From assembly GCA_964538375.1 (NCBI GenBank), contig CAZIFQ010000026.1:1-44609 (forward strand): DNA of 44,609 bases, in the 5' to 3' direction. Under the pieces are notes generated by a model that saw only the letters and a list, made by a program, of their open reading frames with translations, was not told the DNA's origin and searched no databases. Below are positions 31,842 through 42,381 of the stretch, piece by piece. Origin of the DNA: JAUUZQ01 sp964538375. GTDB taxonomy: Bacteria; Bacteroidota; Bacteroidia; Bacteroidales; GCA-2748055. Made by a program: the position numbers and the translations under genes. Positions within the stretch are counted from its first letter, which is position 1; each line of letters opens with the position of its first letter.

Positions 31842-34800
31842 TTAATCTTTTTTAATTTCAGCAACTTCTTCAACTTCTACGGCATCTTCCATCTTCTCTC
31901 CAGCTGCAGTTAGCCGGTCAAACTCTTCCTTGGAACCCACTACCAGGCCTTTGTATTTCCTGATACCAGTTCCTGCAGGAATTAGATGTCCGACAATTAC
32001 ATTTTCTTTCAGTCCCTCAAGTAGATCAATTTTACCAAAGATTGCGGCTTCATTCAAAACTTTAGTAGTCTCCTGGAATGAAGCAGCAGAGATAAAGCTT
32101 CTGGTTTGCAGTGCAGCTTTTGTGATTCCCTGTAATACCTGTGATGAAGTAGCAGGAACAGCTTCTCTCGACTCGATAAGCTTCTGGTCCTTACGACGAA
32201 GTATTGAATTCTCATCTCTCAGCTTACGTGCTGAAAGTATTTGTCCAGCGCGGTAGTTCTGTGAATCACCAATTTCAGTGATTACTCTCATTCCGTAAAT
32301 CCAATCATTTTCATTCATGAAATTCCACTTATCTACCACTTGTTTCTCAAGGAATTTAGTATCACCTGGATCAACAATTTCTACTTTACGCATCATCTGA
32401 CGAACGATAATTTCGAAGTGCTTGTCGTTGATCTTCACACCCTGCATACGGTAAACTTCCTGAACCTCATTCACAATATACTCCTGTACCTTTGTTGGCC
32501 CTTTAATTGCCAGGATATCAGCTGGAGTAGTTGCTCCGTCAGATAGTGGAGTCCCTGCACGAACGTAATCGTTTTCCTGAACCAGGATTTGCTTAGAAAG
32601 TGGTACAAGATACTTCTTCATCTCACCAACTTTTGAAGTAATTAAAATCTCACGGTTACCACGCTTGATTTTTCCAAAAGCAACCTCACCATCAATCTCT
32701 GATACAACAGCAGGGTTTGAAGGATTCCTTGCTTCGAAAAGCTCAGTAACCCTTGGAAGACCACCTGTGATATCACCAGATTTTCCAACTGCACGAGGAA
32801 TCTTCACCAAAATCTCACCAGATTGAACTGTAGCTCCTTCATTTACAGCGATGTGAGCTCCAACCGGCAGGTTATAACTCTTCTCTGCTCCAGAAGCATC
32901 TTCGATCAGCACAAGCGGGTTCTTAGTACGGTCACGTGTTTCAACAATTACTTTTTCCTTAAATCCTGTTTGCTCATCAGACTCTTCACGGTAAGTTATG
33001 CCTTCAATCACATTTTCGAACTTCACCTTACCTTTTACTTCACTAATGATCAATGCATTATAAGGATCCCACTGGCAAATCAAATCTCCCTTCTTCACTT
33101 CTGCACCATCTTTGGTGAAGAGATTTGAACCATAAGGTATATTATTAGTTGTGAGAACAATTCCTGTATTCTTATCGATAATTCTAAGTTCAGCAAGTCG
33201 ACCGATCACGATATCCAATTTCTTCTTGGTTTCGGGATCTTTCTTAGATACTGTCCTCAGTTCTTCGATCTCAATTTTACCATCATATTTTGCGATAACT
33301 TTAGATTCAGAAGTAATATTAGACGCAGTACCACCAACGTGGAACGTACGCAGTGTCAGCTGAGTACCCGGTTCACCGATTGACTGTGCAGCAATAACAC
33401 CACAAGCCTCGCCTATTTGAACCATCTTTCCTGTTGAAAGGTTTCTGCCATAACATTTACCACAAACACCTCTCTTAGACTCACAGGTAAGCACTGAACG
33501 AATCTCTACATAATCAACGGGAGATTCTTCAATTTCTGCTGCTATCTCTTCAGTAATCTCTTCACCAGAACCGATAATTAGTTCGCCTGTCAGCGGATGA
33601 TATACATCATGAACAGTGGTACGACCAAGAATCCTTTCATACAGTGTTTCTACAATCTCCTCATTCTTCTTAATGGCTGTAGCACCCAGTCCGCGTAATG
33701 TTCCGCAGTCGTGCTCAGTGATGATCACATCCTGTGAAACATCGACCAAACGACGTGTCAGGTAACCAGCATCAGCTGTTTTCAGGGCTGTATCAGCCAG
33801 ACCTTTACGTGCACCGTGAGTAGAGATAAAGTACTCCAATACTGATAAACCTTCTTTAAAGTTTGAAAGAATCGGATTTTCAATAATCTCAGAGCCAGAA
33901 GCACCTGATTTTTGTGGTTTGGCCATCAATCCACGCATACCTGAGAGCTGACGAATCTGCTCTTTAGATCCCCTCGCACCGGAGTCAAGCATCATATATA
34001 CAGAGTTGAATCCCTGGTTGTCTGTACTCAGCTGCTTCATCAGAATCTGTGTAAGCCGTGCATTGGTATGCGTCCAAATGTCAATGATCTGGTTGTACCT
34101 TTCATTGTTTGTAATCACACCCATATTATAGCTGGCTACAACTTCATCTACCTGGTCATACCCTTCTTTCACAAAAATCTCCTTCTCAGGTGGTACAATT
34201 ACATCATCAAGGTTAAAGGAAAGACCTCCTTTAAATGCAGTCTTATAACCAAGACTCTTAATATTATCAAGGAAATTAGCCGTAGCTGCAGTTCCTGACA
34301 TTTTAAGTACTCTACCGATAATATCACGAAGTGATTTTTTGGTAAGTAACTCGTTGATATAGCCAATTTCCTTTGGAACAAATTCATTGAAGATGACACG
34401 TCCTACTGTTGTTTCAATCAGTTCAGTCTCGCCATTCTCAGAATCTTTCTTAGGAATTCTAACCTTTATAATCGCATGCAGATCAACTGCCTTCTCATTG
34501 AGAGCGATGGTTACTTCTTCGGCAGAATAGAATGTTAGTCCTTCACCTTTTACAACGCTTTCCTTTGATGATTTCTTGGCCTTTGTAATGTAATACAGAC
34601 CAAGTACCATATCCTGTGAAGGTACAGCAATAGGTGCACCGTTAGCAGGATTAAGAATATTGTGTGAAGCAAGCATCAATATCTGTGCCTCTAATACAGC
34701 TGCATTTCCTAATGGAAGGTGAACAGCCATCTGGTCACCGTCGAAGTCAGCATTAAATGCTGTACAAACAAGTGGGTGTAGCTGAATAGCTTTTCCTTCT

Positions 34801-36161
34801 ATAAGTTTTGGCTGGAATGCCTGGATACCAAGCCGGTGAAGTGTCGGAGCACGGTTCAATAACACCGGGTGACCTTTCAAAACATTTTCCAGGATATCCC
34901 AAACAACAGGATCTTTTCTATCAACAATCTTCTTCGCAGACTTAACGGTCTTTACGATTCCTCTTTCAATCAGTTTCCTGATTACAAATGGCTTGTAAAG
35001 TTCCGCAGCCATATCCTTTGGCAATCCGCATTCATGCAGTCGCAGCTCAGGACCAACAACGATAACCGAACGTGCTGAATAGTCAACCCTTTTACCAAGC
35101 AAGTTTTGACGGAAACGTCCCTGCTTACCTTTCAAACTGTCGCTCAATGACTTTAACGGTCTGTTGGCGTCAGTCTTAACAGCATTAGATTTCCTTGAAT
35201 TATCAAACAAGCTGTCTACAGCTTCCTGAAGCATTCGCTTCTCATTTCTCAGGATTACTTCCGGAGCTTTGATCTCAATCAATCTCTTCAAACGGTTGTT
35301 CCTGATAATCACTCTTCTATAAAGGTCATTCAGGTCAGATGTTGCAAATCTACCACCATCCAAAGGAACCAAAGGTCTCAATTCGGGTGGTATAACCGGG
35401 ACAACCTTAACGATCATCCATTCTGGCTTATTTACATTTTTAGAAGCTCTGAAAGCTTCAACAACCTGAAGACGCTTCAGCGCTTCATTCTTTCTTTGCT
35501 GTGAGGTTTCATTGTTAGCTTTATCGCGGAGGGAATAAGACAGTTCATCCAATTCCAATCTGCCAAGCAGCGCGTGTAGCGCTTCAGCACCCATTCCTGC
35601 GATAAACTTATCCGGATCATTATCTTCCAGCATCTGGTTTTCCTTTGGAAGTGATTCCAGGATATCCAGGTACTCATCTTCGGTAAGGAAGTCAAGATAA
35701 TTTACTCCATCAACAGTTTTAACACCAGGGTTAATAACCACATAGCGTTCGTAATAGATTATTGAATCAAGTTTTTTGGTAGGTAATCCCAGCAGGTATC
35801 CAATTTTGTTTGGAAGTGAGCGGAAATACCAGATATGTGCAACCGGCACAACCAGAGAGATATGGCCCATACGTTCACGACGGACTTTTTTCTCTGTTAC
35901 CTCAACACCACAACGGTCGCAAACAATCCCCTTATATCTGATTCTCTTATATTTACCACAATGACATTCGTAGTCTTTTACAGGCCCAAATATCCTCTCA
36001 CAGAACAAACCGTCTCTTTCCGGCTTATATGTTCTGTAGTTAATGGTTTCAGGTTTCAGAACCTCACCACTAGATCTTTCAAGGATCTCTTCAGGTGAGG
36101 CCAGACCAATTGTAATCTTTGTAAAAGGAGTTCTTGTCTTTGTATCTTTCCTGAATGACAT
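31842..36161 (-). CDS. rpoC: DNA-directed RNA polymerase beta' subunit
   Basis: Catalytic beta' subunit, 1439 residues, normal for Bacteroidota. The N-terminal zinc site is seen in CHCGKYKRIRYKGIVCDRCG near residue 66. The active-site Mg motif NADFDGDQMAVHLP lies near 465. The clamp region RQNLLGKRVDYSARSVIVVGP lies near 345. The second zinc cluster (CESKRGVCGKCYG) lies near 893. The trigger-loop region GEPGTQLTLRTFHVGG lies near 925. The C-terminal tail is acidic (VEVEEVAEIKKD). It follows rpoB by 78 bp. Confidence 0.98.
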   Translation of the reverse strand: MSFRKDTKTRTPFTKITIGLASPEEILERSSGEVLKPETINYRTYKPERDGLFCERIFGPVKDYECHCGKYKRIRYKGIVCDRCGVEVTEKKVRRERMGHISLVVPVAHIWYFRSLPNKIGYLLGLPTKKLDSIIYYERYVVINPGVKTVDGVNYLDFLTEDEYLDILESLPKENQMLEDNDPDKFIAGMGAEALHALLGRLELDELSYSLRDKANNETSQQRKNEALKRLQVVEAFRASKNVNKPEWMIVKVVPVIPPELRPLVPLDGGRFATSDLNDLYRRVIIRNNRLKRLIEIKAPEVILRNEKRMLQEAVDSLFDNSRKSNAVKTDANRPLKSLSDSLKGKQGRFRQNLLGKRVDYSARSVIVVGPELRLHECGLPKDMAAELYKPFVIRKLIERGIVKTVKSAKKIVDRKDPVVWDILENVLKGHPVLLNRAPTLHRLGIQAFQPKLIEGKAIQLHPLVCTAFNADFDGDQMAVHLPLGNAAVLEAQILMLASHNILNPANGAPIAVPSQDMVLGLYYITKAKKSSKESVVKGEGLTFYSAEEVTIALNEKAVDLHAIIKVRIPKKDSENGETELIETTVGRVIFNEFVPKEIGYINELLTKKSLRDIIGRVLKMSGTAATANFLDNIKSLGYKTAFKGGLSFNLDDVIVPPEKEIFVKEGYDQVDEVVASYNMGVITNNERYNQIIDIWTHTNARLTQILMKQLSTDNQGFNSVYMMLDSGARGSKEQIRQLSGMRGLMAKPQKSGASGSEIIENPILSNFKEGLSVLEYFISTHGARKGLADTALKTADAGYLTRRLVDVSQDVIITEHDCGTLRGLGATAIKKNEEIVETLYERILGRTTVHDVYHPLTGELIIGSGEEITEEIAAEIEESPVDYVEIRSVLTCESKRGVCGKCYGRNLSTGKMVQIGEACGVIAAQSIGEPGTQLTLRTFHVGGTASNITSESKVIAKYDGKIEIEELRTVSKKDPETKKKLDIVIGRLAELRIIDKNTGIVLTTNNIPYGSNLFTKDGAEVKKGDLICQWDPYNALIISEVKGKVKFENVIEGITYREESDEQTGFKEKVIVETRDRTKNPLVLIEDASGAEKSYNLPVGAHIAVNEGATVQSGEILVKIPRAVGKSGDITGGLPRVTELFEARNPSNPAVVSEIDGEVAFGKIKRGNREILITSKVGEMKKYLVPLSKQILVQENDYVRAGTPLSDGATTPADILAIKGPTKVQEYIVNEVQEVYRMQGVKINDKHFEIIVRQMMRKVEIVDPGDTKFLEKQVVDKWNFMNENDWIYGMRVITEIGDSQNYRAGQILSARKLRDENSILRRKDQKLIESREAVPATSSQVLQGITKAALQTRSFISAASFQETTKVLNEAAIFGKIDLLEGLKENVIVGHLIPAGTGIRKYKGLVVGSKEEFDRLTAAGEKMEDAVEVEEVAEIKKD

Positions 36162-36239
36162 ATACTTATTATTATGTTGTTACAAATAAAACTGATATTG
36201 TCAGATTCCAAAGAAACTGACATTAAAATTAGTATCCGG

Positions 36240-39200
36240 CTAGACCAGGTTCATACTTAAACCAAGTCCGCGCAATTCATGAAGTAATACATTCAACGAC
36301 TCAGGTATACCCGGTGTTGGCATCGGCTCGCCTTTCACTATTGCTTCATAGGCTTTTGCTCGGCCTATAACATCATCCGACTTAACAGTAAGTATTTCCT
36401 GTAGAATGTTGGCTGCACCGAATGCTTCCAGTGCCCACACTTCCATCTCTCCAAAACGCTGCCCACCAAATTGTGCTTTACCACCAAGAGGTTGCTGCGT
36501 AATAAGAGAATAAGGACCAATGGATCTGGCGTGCATCTTATCTTCAACCATGTGACCCAGTTTAAGCATGTAGATAATACCTACTGTTGCGGGTTGGTCG
36601 AAACGCTCACCTGTTCCACCGTCATAAAGATATGTCTTACCGTATCTTGGAACTTTGGCTTCATCGGTAATTACATTGATCTCTTCAATACTTGCTCCAT
36701 CGAAAATCGGTGTAGCGTATTTCATACCTAATTTCAAGCCTGCCCATCCCAGTACGGTTTCATAAATCTGTCCAAGGTTCATCCTTGAAGGCACACCCAG
36801 TGGATTCAATACGATATCAACAGGAGTTCCATCTTCGAGGAACGGCATGTCCTCATGACGAACGATTCTTGCAACGATACCTTTGTTCCCGTGTCTACCT
36901 GCCATCTTATCACCAACTGTCAACTTACGTTTCTTGGCAACATAAACCTTGGCGAGCTGAATAATACCTGTTGGCAATTCATCACCACTTGTAACACTGT
37001 GCTTCTTCCTCTTATATAATCCGTCAATCTCCTTGAATTTAATCAAGTAGTTATGCAACAGCGCTTTAATCAGTTCATTCTTGTGCTTGTCTGTAGTCCA
37101 TTTGTTTGGATTCACATTGTTAAACTGAATCTCCTGAAGCAACTTCAGTGTAAATTTAGTTCCCTTTGCAATTATGTCTGCATTAAGAAAGTCTTTCACA
37201 CCCTGTGAAGTTTTTCCATTCACTAATGAGAATATTTTCTCAATAAGCAAAGCTTTCAGTTCTTCAATATTCCTGGTATATTCCTCGTCAATTTTATCGA
37301 TAATCTGCTTAGTGGCAGGCTTCGATTTTCTGTCTTTCATTGTTCTCGAGAAGAGTTTCTTATCGATTACAACACCACGAAGTGACGGACCTGCTTTCAA
37401 TGAAGCATCCTTCACATCACCAGCTTTATCTCCAAAAATTGCACGAAGCAGTTTCTCTTCCGGTGAAGGATCAGATTCTCCTTTAGGAGTTATCTTACCT
37501 ATAAGGATATCACCTGGGTTGATTTCAGCACCAATCCTGATCAGACCATTCTCATCAAGGTTTTTGGTTGCTTCCTCACTTACGTTAGGAATATCTGAAG
37601 TTAATTCCTCAAGTCCACGTTTTGTATCTCTAACCTCCAATACATATTCATCCACATGGATTGAGGTAAATATATCTTCGCGCACCACTCTTTCAGAAAT
37701 TACGATAGCATCCTCAAAGTTGTAACCTTTCCATGGCATGAATGCCACCATCAGGTTTCTACCCAATGCCAATTCGCCGTCTTCAGTACCATATCCGTCT
37801 GTAAGGACGTCCCCCTTCTTCACTTTCTGACCTTTCTTCACGATCGGGTTCAGATTCACACAAGTATTCTGGTTTGTTTTACGAAATTTCGGCAGCTTAT
37901 AGCGTTTGATATCATCTTCAAAACTTACAAAGATATCTTCTTCAGCACGTTTATAGTTGATAATAATCTCGTTTGCGTCTACAAATTCAATCTCTCCGTC
38001 ACCTTCTGCAATCACCTGTATACGGGAGTCCTGGACTACATTTTGCTCAATTCCTGTTCCAACAATAGGTGCTTCAGGCTTCACCAATGGTACTGCCTGG
38101 CGCATCATGTTCGATCCCATCAATGCACGGTTTGCATCATCATGCTCAAGGAATGGAATAAGAGATGCAGCGATAGAGGCAATCTGGTTTGGAGCAACGT
38201 CCATCATATGAACTTTACCTTTTTCAGAAAGCGGATAGTCAGCTTCGTATCTTGCCTTTACTTTTGGATTCTTAAATGATCCATCTTCAAGCAGAGGCGC
38301 ATTTGCCTGTGCAATAATCTTCCCTTCTTCTTCTTCAGCACTCAGGTAAACGACTCCCTTGTTAGAAAGGTCCACTTTACCTTCACTAGCATACCTGTAT
38401 GGAGTTTCAATAAATCCAAGGTCGCTAATTTTTGCAAACACACAAAGCGAGGAGATCAAACCAATGTTCGGTCCTTCAGGTGTCTCAATAGGACAGAGTC
38501 TGCCATAGTGAGTATAGTGTACATCACGTACCTCAAAACCTGCTCTCTCCCTTGAAAGACCACCTGGTCCAAGAGCCGACATGCGGCGTTTATGAGTCAT
38601 CTCTGCCAGTGGATTCGTTTGATCCATGAACTGAGACAGTTGGTTGGTTCCAAAGAAGGAGTTAATAACAGATGAGAGTGTTTTTGAATTGATCAGGTCG
38701 GTTGGTGTAAACACCTCGTTATCCCTGACATTCATTCTCTCCCTGATTGTTCTTGCCATTCTGGCCAGACCTACGCTGAACTGATTCATCAATTGCTCAC
38801 CCACTGTTCTAACCCTACGGTTACTCAGGTGGTCAATATCATCAACATCTGTTTTTGAATTGATCAGTTCAATCAAATATTTGATAATCTGGATCATGTC
38901 CTCTTTTGTAAGAACACGAATATCCATATCGGTTTCCAGGTTCAATTTTCTGTTCAGTCGATAACGTCCAACTTCACCAAGATCGTATCTCTTATCTGAG
39001 AAGAACAATTTATCGATAACGTCCCTTGCTGTGGGCTCGTCAGGCGGTTCTGCATTTCTCAACTGACGATAGATATGCATCACAGCTTCTTTCTCTGAGT
39101 TACATGGATCTTTTTGCAGTGTATTATAGATAATTGCAAAATCCGAGATGTTTGCAATCTCCTTGTGCAGTAAAATTGTTTTACTTCCAGAATCTAAGAT

Positions 39201-40052
39201 CTGGTCAATATGTTCGGTTTCGATTACTGTTTCACGATCGATAATCACTTCATTTCTTTCGATAGAAACAACTTCTCCTGTATCTTCATCAACGAAATCT
39301 TCGATCCAGCTTTTCAGAACTCTTGCAGCCAGTTTACGGCCAACAACTTTCTTCAACCCGGTTTTCGACACTTTAATTTCATCTGCGAGTCCGAATATTT
39401 CGAGGATATCTTTATCACTCTCGTATCCAATTGCCCTGAGCAGCGTGGTAACCGGTAATTTCTTTTTACGATCAATATATGCATACATGACATTATTAAT
39501 GTCTGTAGCAAATTCAATCCATGATCCTTTAAAAGGAATGATCCTGGCGGAATAGAGTTTAGTTCCATTCGCATGAACACTCTGTCCGAAAAATACACCA
39601 GGCGAGCGGTGTAGCTGTGAAACTACAACTCGTTCTGCACCATTAATTATGAAAACTCCCCTATCGGTCATGTATGGCACAGTACCAAGATATACATCCT
39701 GAATTACTGTGTCAAAATCCTCATGTTCGGGATCAGTACAATAGAGTTTAAGTTTTGCTTTTAAGGGTACGCTATACGTTAATCCCCTTTCAACACACTC
39801 ATCGATAGAATAACGTGGAGGATCGACAGCATAGTCGATAAACTCCAATACAAAATTATTCCTGGTGTCTGTAATGGGGAAATTTTCATGAAAGACGCTA
39901 TACAGCCCTTCCATTTTTCTATTTTCAGGAGCAGTTTCAAGTTGAAAAAACTCCGTGAATGATTTAAGTTGTACTTCAAGAAAATCGGGATATTCCAATT
40001 GATTCTTTATAGAAGCAAAACTTATGCGTTTGTTTGTTTTTGGTAATGACAT
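36240..40052 (-). CDS. rpoB: DNA-directed RNA polymerase beta subunit
   Basis: Beta subunit of RNA polymerase, 1270 residues from the ATG at 40052. The frame extends to a TTG at 40067, but the MSLPKTNKRISFA start fits Bacteroidota homologues. The rifampicin region (QLSQFMDQTNPLAEMTHKRR, then SALGPGGLSRERAG) keeps the residues of sensitive enzymes (Asp, His and Ser at the classic resistance positions). Later conserved blocks are GRHGNKGIVARI and MEVWALEAFGA. It follows rplL by 114 bp, a gap that contains a long hairpin. Confidence 0.98.
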   Translation of the reverse strand: MSLPKTNKRISFASIKNQLEYPDFLEVQLKSFTEFFQLETAPENRKMEGLYSVFHENFPITDTRNNFVLEFIDYAVDPPRYSIDECVERGLTYSVPLKAKLKLYCTDPEHEDFDTVIQDVYLGTVPYMTDRGVFIINGAERVVVSQLHRSPGVFFGQSVHANGTKLYSARIIPFKGSWIEFATDINNVMYAYIDRKKKLPVTTLLRAIGYESDKDILEIFGLADEIKVSKTGLKKVVGRKLAARVLKSWIEDFVDEDTGEVVSIERNEVIIDRETVIETEHIDQILDSGSKTILLHKEIANISDFAIIYNTLQKDPCNSEKEAVMHIYRQLRNAEPPDEPTARDVIDKLFFSDKRYDLGEVGRYRLNRKLNLETDMDIRVLTKEDMIQIIKYLIELINSKTDVDDIDHLSNRRVRTVGEQLMNQFSVGLARMARTIRERMNVRDNEVFTPTDLINSKTLSSVINSFFGTNQLSQFMDQTNPLAEMTHKRRMSALGPGGLSRERAGFEVRDVHYTHYGRLCPIETPEGPNIGLISSLCVFAKISDLGFIETPYRYASEGKVDLSNKGVVYLSAEEEEGKIIAQANAPLLEDGSFKNPKVKARYEADYPLSEKGKVHMMDVAPNQIASIAASLIPFLEHDDANRALMGSNMMRQAVPLVKPEAPIVGTGIEQNVVQDSRIQVIAEGDGEIEFVDANEIIINYKRAEEDIFVSFEDDIKRYKLPKFRKTNQNTCVNLNPIVKKGQKVKKGDVLTDGYGTEDGELALGRNLMVAFMPWKGYNFEDAIVISERVVREDIFTSIHVDEYVLEVRDTKRGLEELTSDIPNVSEEATKNLDENGLIRIGAEINPGDILIGKITPKGESDPSPEEKLLRAIFGDKAGDVKDASLKAGPSLRGVVIDKKLFSRTMKDRKSKPATKQIIDKIDEEYTRNIEELKALLIEKIFSLVNGKTSQGVKDFLNADIIAKGTKFTLKLLQEIQFNNVNPNKWTTDKHKNELIKALLHNYLIKFKEIDGLYKRKKHSVTSGDELPTGIIQLAKVYVAKKRKLTVGDKMAGRHGNKGIVARIVRHEDMPFLEDGTPVDIVLNPLGVPSRMNLGQIYETVLGWAGLKLGMKYATPIFDGASIEEINVITDEAKVPRYGKTYLYDGGTGERFDQPATVGIIYMLKLGHMVEDKMHARSIGPYSLITQQPLGGKAQFGGQRFGEMEVWALEAFGAANILQEILTVKSDDVIGRAKAYEAIVKGEPMPTPGIPESLNVLLHELRGLGLSMNLV

Positions 40053-40102
40053 CTCGAAATATTCCAAAGGTTTGACCTGAAACTATCTATAAGCATAAAG
40101 AC

Positions 40103-40140
40103 TTAGACCCCACCTGTTTATTTAACAAGTGGGGTTCTAA
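40103..40140 (-). promoter_or_regulatory. long hairpin between rplL and rpoB
   Basis: ACCCCAC (40107-40113) pairs with GTGGGGT (40129-40135). TGTT then pairs with AACA across a TATTT loop, and TTAG pairs with CTAA outside. No T-tract follows on the minus strand, so it is not a simple terminator. In E. coli the same gap holds an attenuator and an RNase III site that set the ratio of ribosomal to polymerase proteins; an analogous role is inferred. Confidence 0.6.
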
Positions 40141-40166
40141 ACCTGCAAGTGGATAATGCGAGTGCC

Positions 40167-40541
40167 TTATTTAAGTTCAACTTCTGCTCCAGCTTCTTCT
40201 AATTGTGATTTAATTGATTCAGCTTCATCTTTGCTTACACCTTCTTTTACAGGTGCAGGTGCAGAGTCAACAACAGCTTTTGCTTCTTTAAGACCTAATC
40301 CAGTAAGATCTTTCACGAGTTTAACGATTTGGAGTTTTGCTCCACCTGGTGCAGTCAGTACAACGTCGAATTCAGTTTGTTCTTCTGCAGCAGCGTCATC
40401 TCCAGCAGCAGGTCCAACTACTGCAACAGCTGCTGCAGCAGGTTCGATACCGTGCTCTTCCTTAAGGACAACAAGTAATTCATTAACTTCTTTAACAGTC
40501 AATTCTACCAACTGATCTGCGATTGCTTTTACGTCAGCCAT
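40167..40541 (-). CDS. rplL: ribosomal protein L7/L12
   Basis: Stalk protein of the large subunit, 124 residues, that recruits translation factors. The N-terminal dimerisation helix begins ADVKAIADQLVELTVKE. The Ala-rich hinge (EPAAAAVAVVGPAAGDDAAAE) lies at about 31-54. The C-terminal domain has the conserved KLQIVKLVKDLTGLGLKEAK. It follows rplJ by 30 bp and precedes rpoB. Confidence 0.97.
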   Translation of the reverse strand: MADVKAIADQLVELTVKEVNELLVVLKEEHGIEPAAAAVAVVGPAAGDDAAAEEQTEFDVVLTAPGGAKLQIVKLVKDLTGLGLKEAKAVVDSAPAPVKEGVSKDEAESIKSQLEEAGAEVELK

Positions 40542-40571
40542 TTTTATAGATTTTTAATAATTTATAAATTT

Positions 40572-41090
40572 TTATTCTTTTTCAGACAAAGTTTTGAGCG
40601 CACCGGCCATATTACTACTACTGCTTGAAAGTGCTGATGCCAGGTTAGTGGCAGGAGACATAAGCAGTGTCAGCAAGTCAGCCAACAGCTCATCCTTAGA
40701 TTTAATACTAGAGAGACTATCCAATTCATTGTCACCTAGGTAGATTGATTCTTCTACAAAAGCGGCTTTAAGGATAGGTTTTTCCATGGATTTTCTCAGT
40801 TCCTTTATAATTTTTGCAGGAACATTACCTGTTTCGCAAAACATGATTGATGTTGAATCTTTCAACACCCCATAAAGGTCTTCAAAATCGCCCTCGGATT
40901 TCTCCAGTGCTTTTCTGAGTAATGTATTCTTAACAACCAGTAACCTCACTTCGCTTTCAAAACATTTTCTTCTCAGTGTTGATGTCTCCTCGGCATTAAG
41001 CTCTGAAGTATCAGTAAGATAAAAGTGTTTGGTAGCATTAAGATCTGTTGTCAGATTGTCGATGATTACATTCTTTTCTTCTCTTCTCAT
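40572..41090 (-). CDS. rplJ: ribosomal protein L10
   Basis: Stalk base protein that binds 23S rRNA and carries L7/L12 dimers; 172 residues. The N-terminal part (KNVIIDNLTTDLNATKHFYLTDTS) and LLVVKNTLLRKAL near residue 52 are family-typical, and the C-terminal helix (SNMAGALKTLSEKE) binds L12. Only 22 bp separate it from rplA, so there is no room for a long L10 leader as in E. coli. Confidence 0.95.
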   Translation of the reverse strand: MRREEKNVIIDNLTTDLNATKHFYLTDTSELNAEETSTLRRKCFESEVRLLVVKNTLLRKALEKSEGDFEDLYGVLKDSTSIMFCETGNVPAKIIKELRKSMEKPILKAAFVEESIYLGDNELDSLSSIKSKDELLADLLTLLMSPATNLASALSSSSSNMAGALKTLSEKE

Positions 41091-41112
41091 TATTATAGAG
41101 ATTCTTTAGCGA

Positions 41113-41814
41113 TTAATTTTTATCATCGATAGCTTTAGGATCTATCCTAATTCCAGGACTCATTGTACTGGACAGATAGATACTCCTGATATAAGTTCCT
41201 TTTGAAGAAACCGGTTTTAGTTTGATAATGGTTTGAATAAATTCGCGCGCATTATCAACTATTTTGGTTTCGTCAAATGAAACTTTTCCAATAGAGGAAT
41301 GAATGATTCCGTATTTATCTACTTTGAAATCGATTTTACCCATCTTCACTTCTTTCACTGCTTTTTCGATTTCCATGGTAACGGTGCCACTTTTGGGATT
41401 CGGCATTAAACCTCTGGGTCCCAATACTCTACCAAGTTTACCAAGTTTTGCCATTATAGGAGGCATGGTGATTATTACATCGATGTCGGTCCAACCTTTT
41501 TCGATTTTTTGAATATAATCATCAAGCCCTACAAAGTCAGCACCTGCTGCCTTAGCTTCATCCTCTTTATCAGGAGTGCACAGAACAAGAACTTTTATGT
41601 CTTTTCCGGTTCCATGTGGAAGGGTTACAACGCCACGCACCATCTGGTTTGCTTTTCTTGGATCTACACCCAATCGAACATCCACATCCAAAGCAGCATC
41701 AAATTTAGTGGAAGTCATTTCTTTCACTAGTTTAGCTGCCTCTGCGAGGTCATATTGTTTATCCTTGTCTAACTTTTCTAAAGCTAACTTCCTGTTTTTA
41801 GTAAGTTTACTCAT
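41113..41814 (-). CDS. rplA: ribosomal protein L1
   Basis: L1 stalk protein, 233 residues. Conserved motifs are DVRLGVDPRKANQMVRG near residue 44, TLPHGTGKDIKVLVL near 64 and GRVLGPRGLMPNPKSGTV near 128, the last being the signature. In many bacteria L1 represses its own operon by binding the L11 leader; here only a 110-bp gap before rplK could hold such a site. It begins 13 bp after rplK. Confidence 0.97.
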   Translation of the reverse strand: MSKLTKNRKLALEKLDKDKQYDLAEAAKLVKEMTSTKFDAALDVDVRLGVDPRKANQMVRGVVTLPHGTGKDIKVLVLCTPDKEDEAKAAGADFVGLDDYIQKIEKGWTDIDVIITMPPIMAKLGKLGRVLGPRGLMPNPKSGTVTMEIEKAVKEVKMGKIDFKVDKYGIIHSSIGKVSFDETKIVDNAREFIQTIIKLKPVSSKGTYIRSIYLSSTMSPGIRIDPKAIDDKN

Positions 41815-41827
41815 TTCTAATTTTATA

Positions 41828-42271
41828 TTAATTGTTAGACGGGAATTCTCCTTTAATGGTTATTCCCATACTCCTGGCGGTTCCAGCCACCATTTTCATT
41901 GCAGATTCTACGGTAAATGCATTCAGGTCCGGCATCTTAGCCTCTGCGATCGCTCGTACCTGATCCCAGGTAACTTGAGCTACTTTCACACGATTTGATT
42001 CAGCGGAGCCACCTTTTAATTTGGCGGTTTCCAAAAGCTGAACTGCTACCGGCGGTGTTTTCACGATAAAATCAAAAGATTTATCGCTATACACAGTAAT
42101 GATCACGGGTAAGAGTTTTCCGGCCTGCTCCTGGGTTCTGGCATTAAACTGCTTACAGAACTCCATGATATTTACTCCTTTGGCACCCAATGCGGGCCCT
42201 ACGGGAGGAGATGGATTTGCTGCACCACCTCTTATTTGCAACTTAATTAAGCCTTCTACTTCTTTTGCCAT
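41828..42271 (-). CDS. rplK: ribosomal protein L11
   Basis: GTPase-associated centre protein, 147 residues. The N-terminus has LIKLQIRGGAANPSPPVGPA and LGAKGVNIMEFCKQFN. The C-terminal signature contains KMPDLNAFTVESAMKMVAGTARSMGI. It begins the rplK-rplA-rplJ-rplL group, 110 bp after nusG. Confidence 0.97.
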   Translation of the reverse strand: MAKEVEGLIKLQIRGGAANPSPPVGPALGAKGVNIMEFCKQFNARTQEQAGKLLPVIITVYSDKSFDFIVKTPPVAVQLLETAKLKGGSAESNRVKVAQVTWDQVRAIAEAKMPDLNAFTVESAMKMVAGTARSMGITIKGEFPSNN

Positions 42272-42364
42272 TTCTAAAATTTATTTACTTCGAGTTACAA
42301 CTTACAAACCAATTTGATAATTATACAGGAAGCATTGTTTTGGTTATACAATTATCGGTGTTTG

Positions 42365-42381
42365 TAATATTTTAAATATTA
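42365..42381. repeat. 17-bp AT palindrome between nusG and rplK
   Basis: TAATATTT and AAATATTA flank one central T, directly after the nusG stop codon. It has no GC stem, so it is a poor terminator. It could be a protein site or chance in AT-rich DNA. Confidence 0.35.

Noticed and set aside
37174..37725. 183-residue plus-strand frame inside rpoB
   Set aside because: Ser-rich antisense shadow of a highly conserved gene; no independent start or signal.
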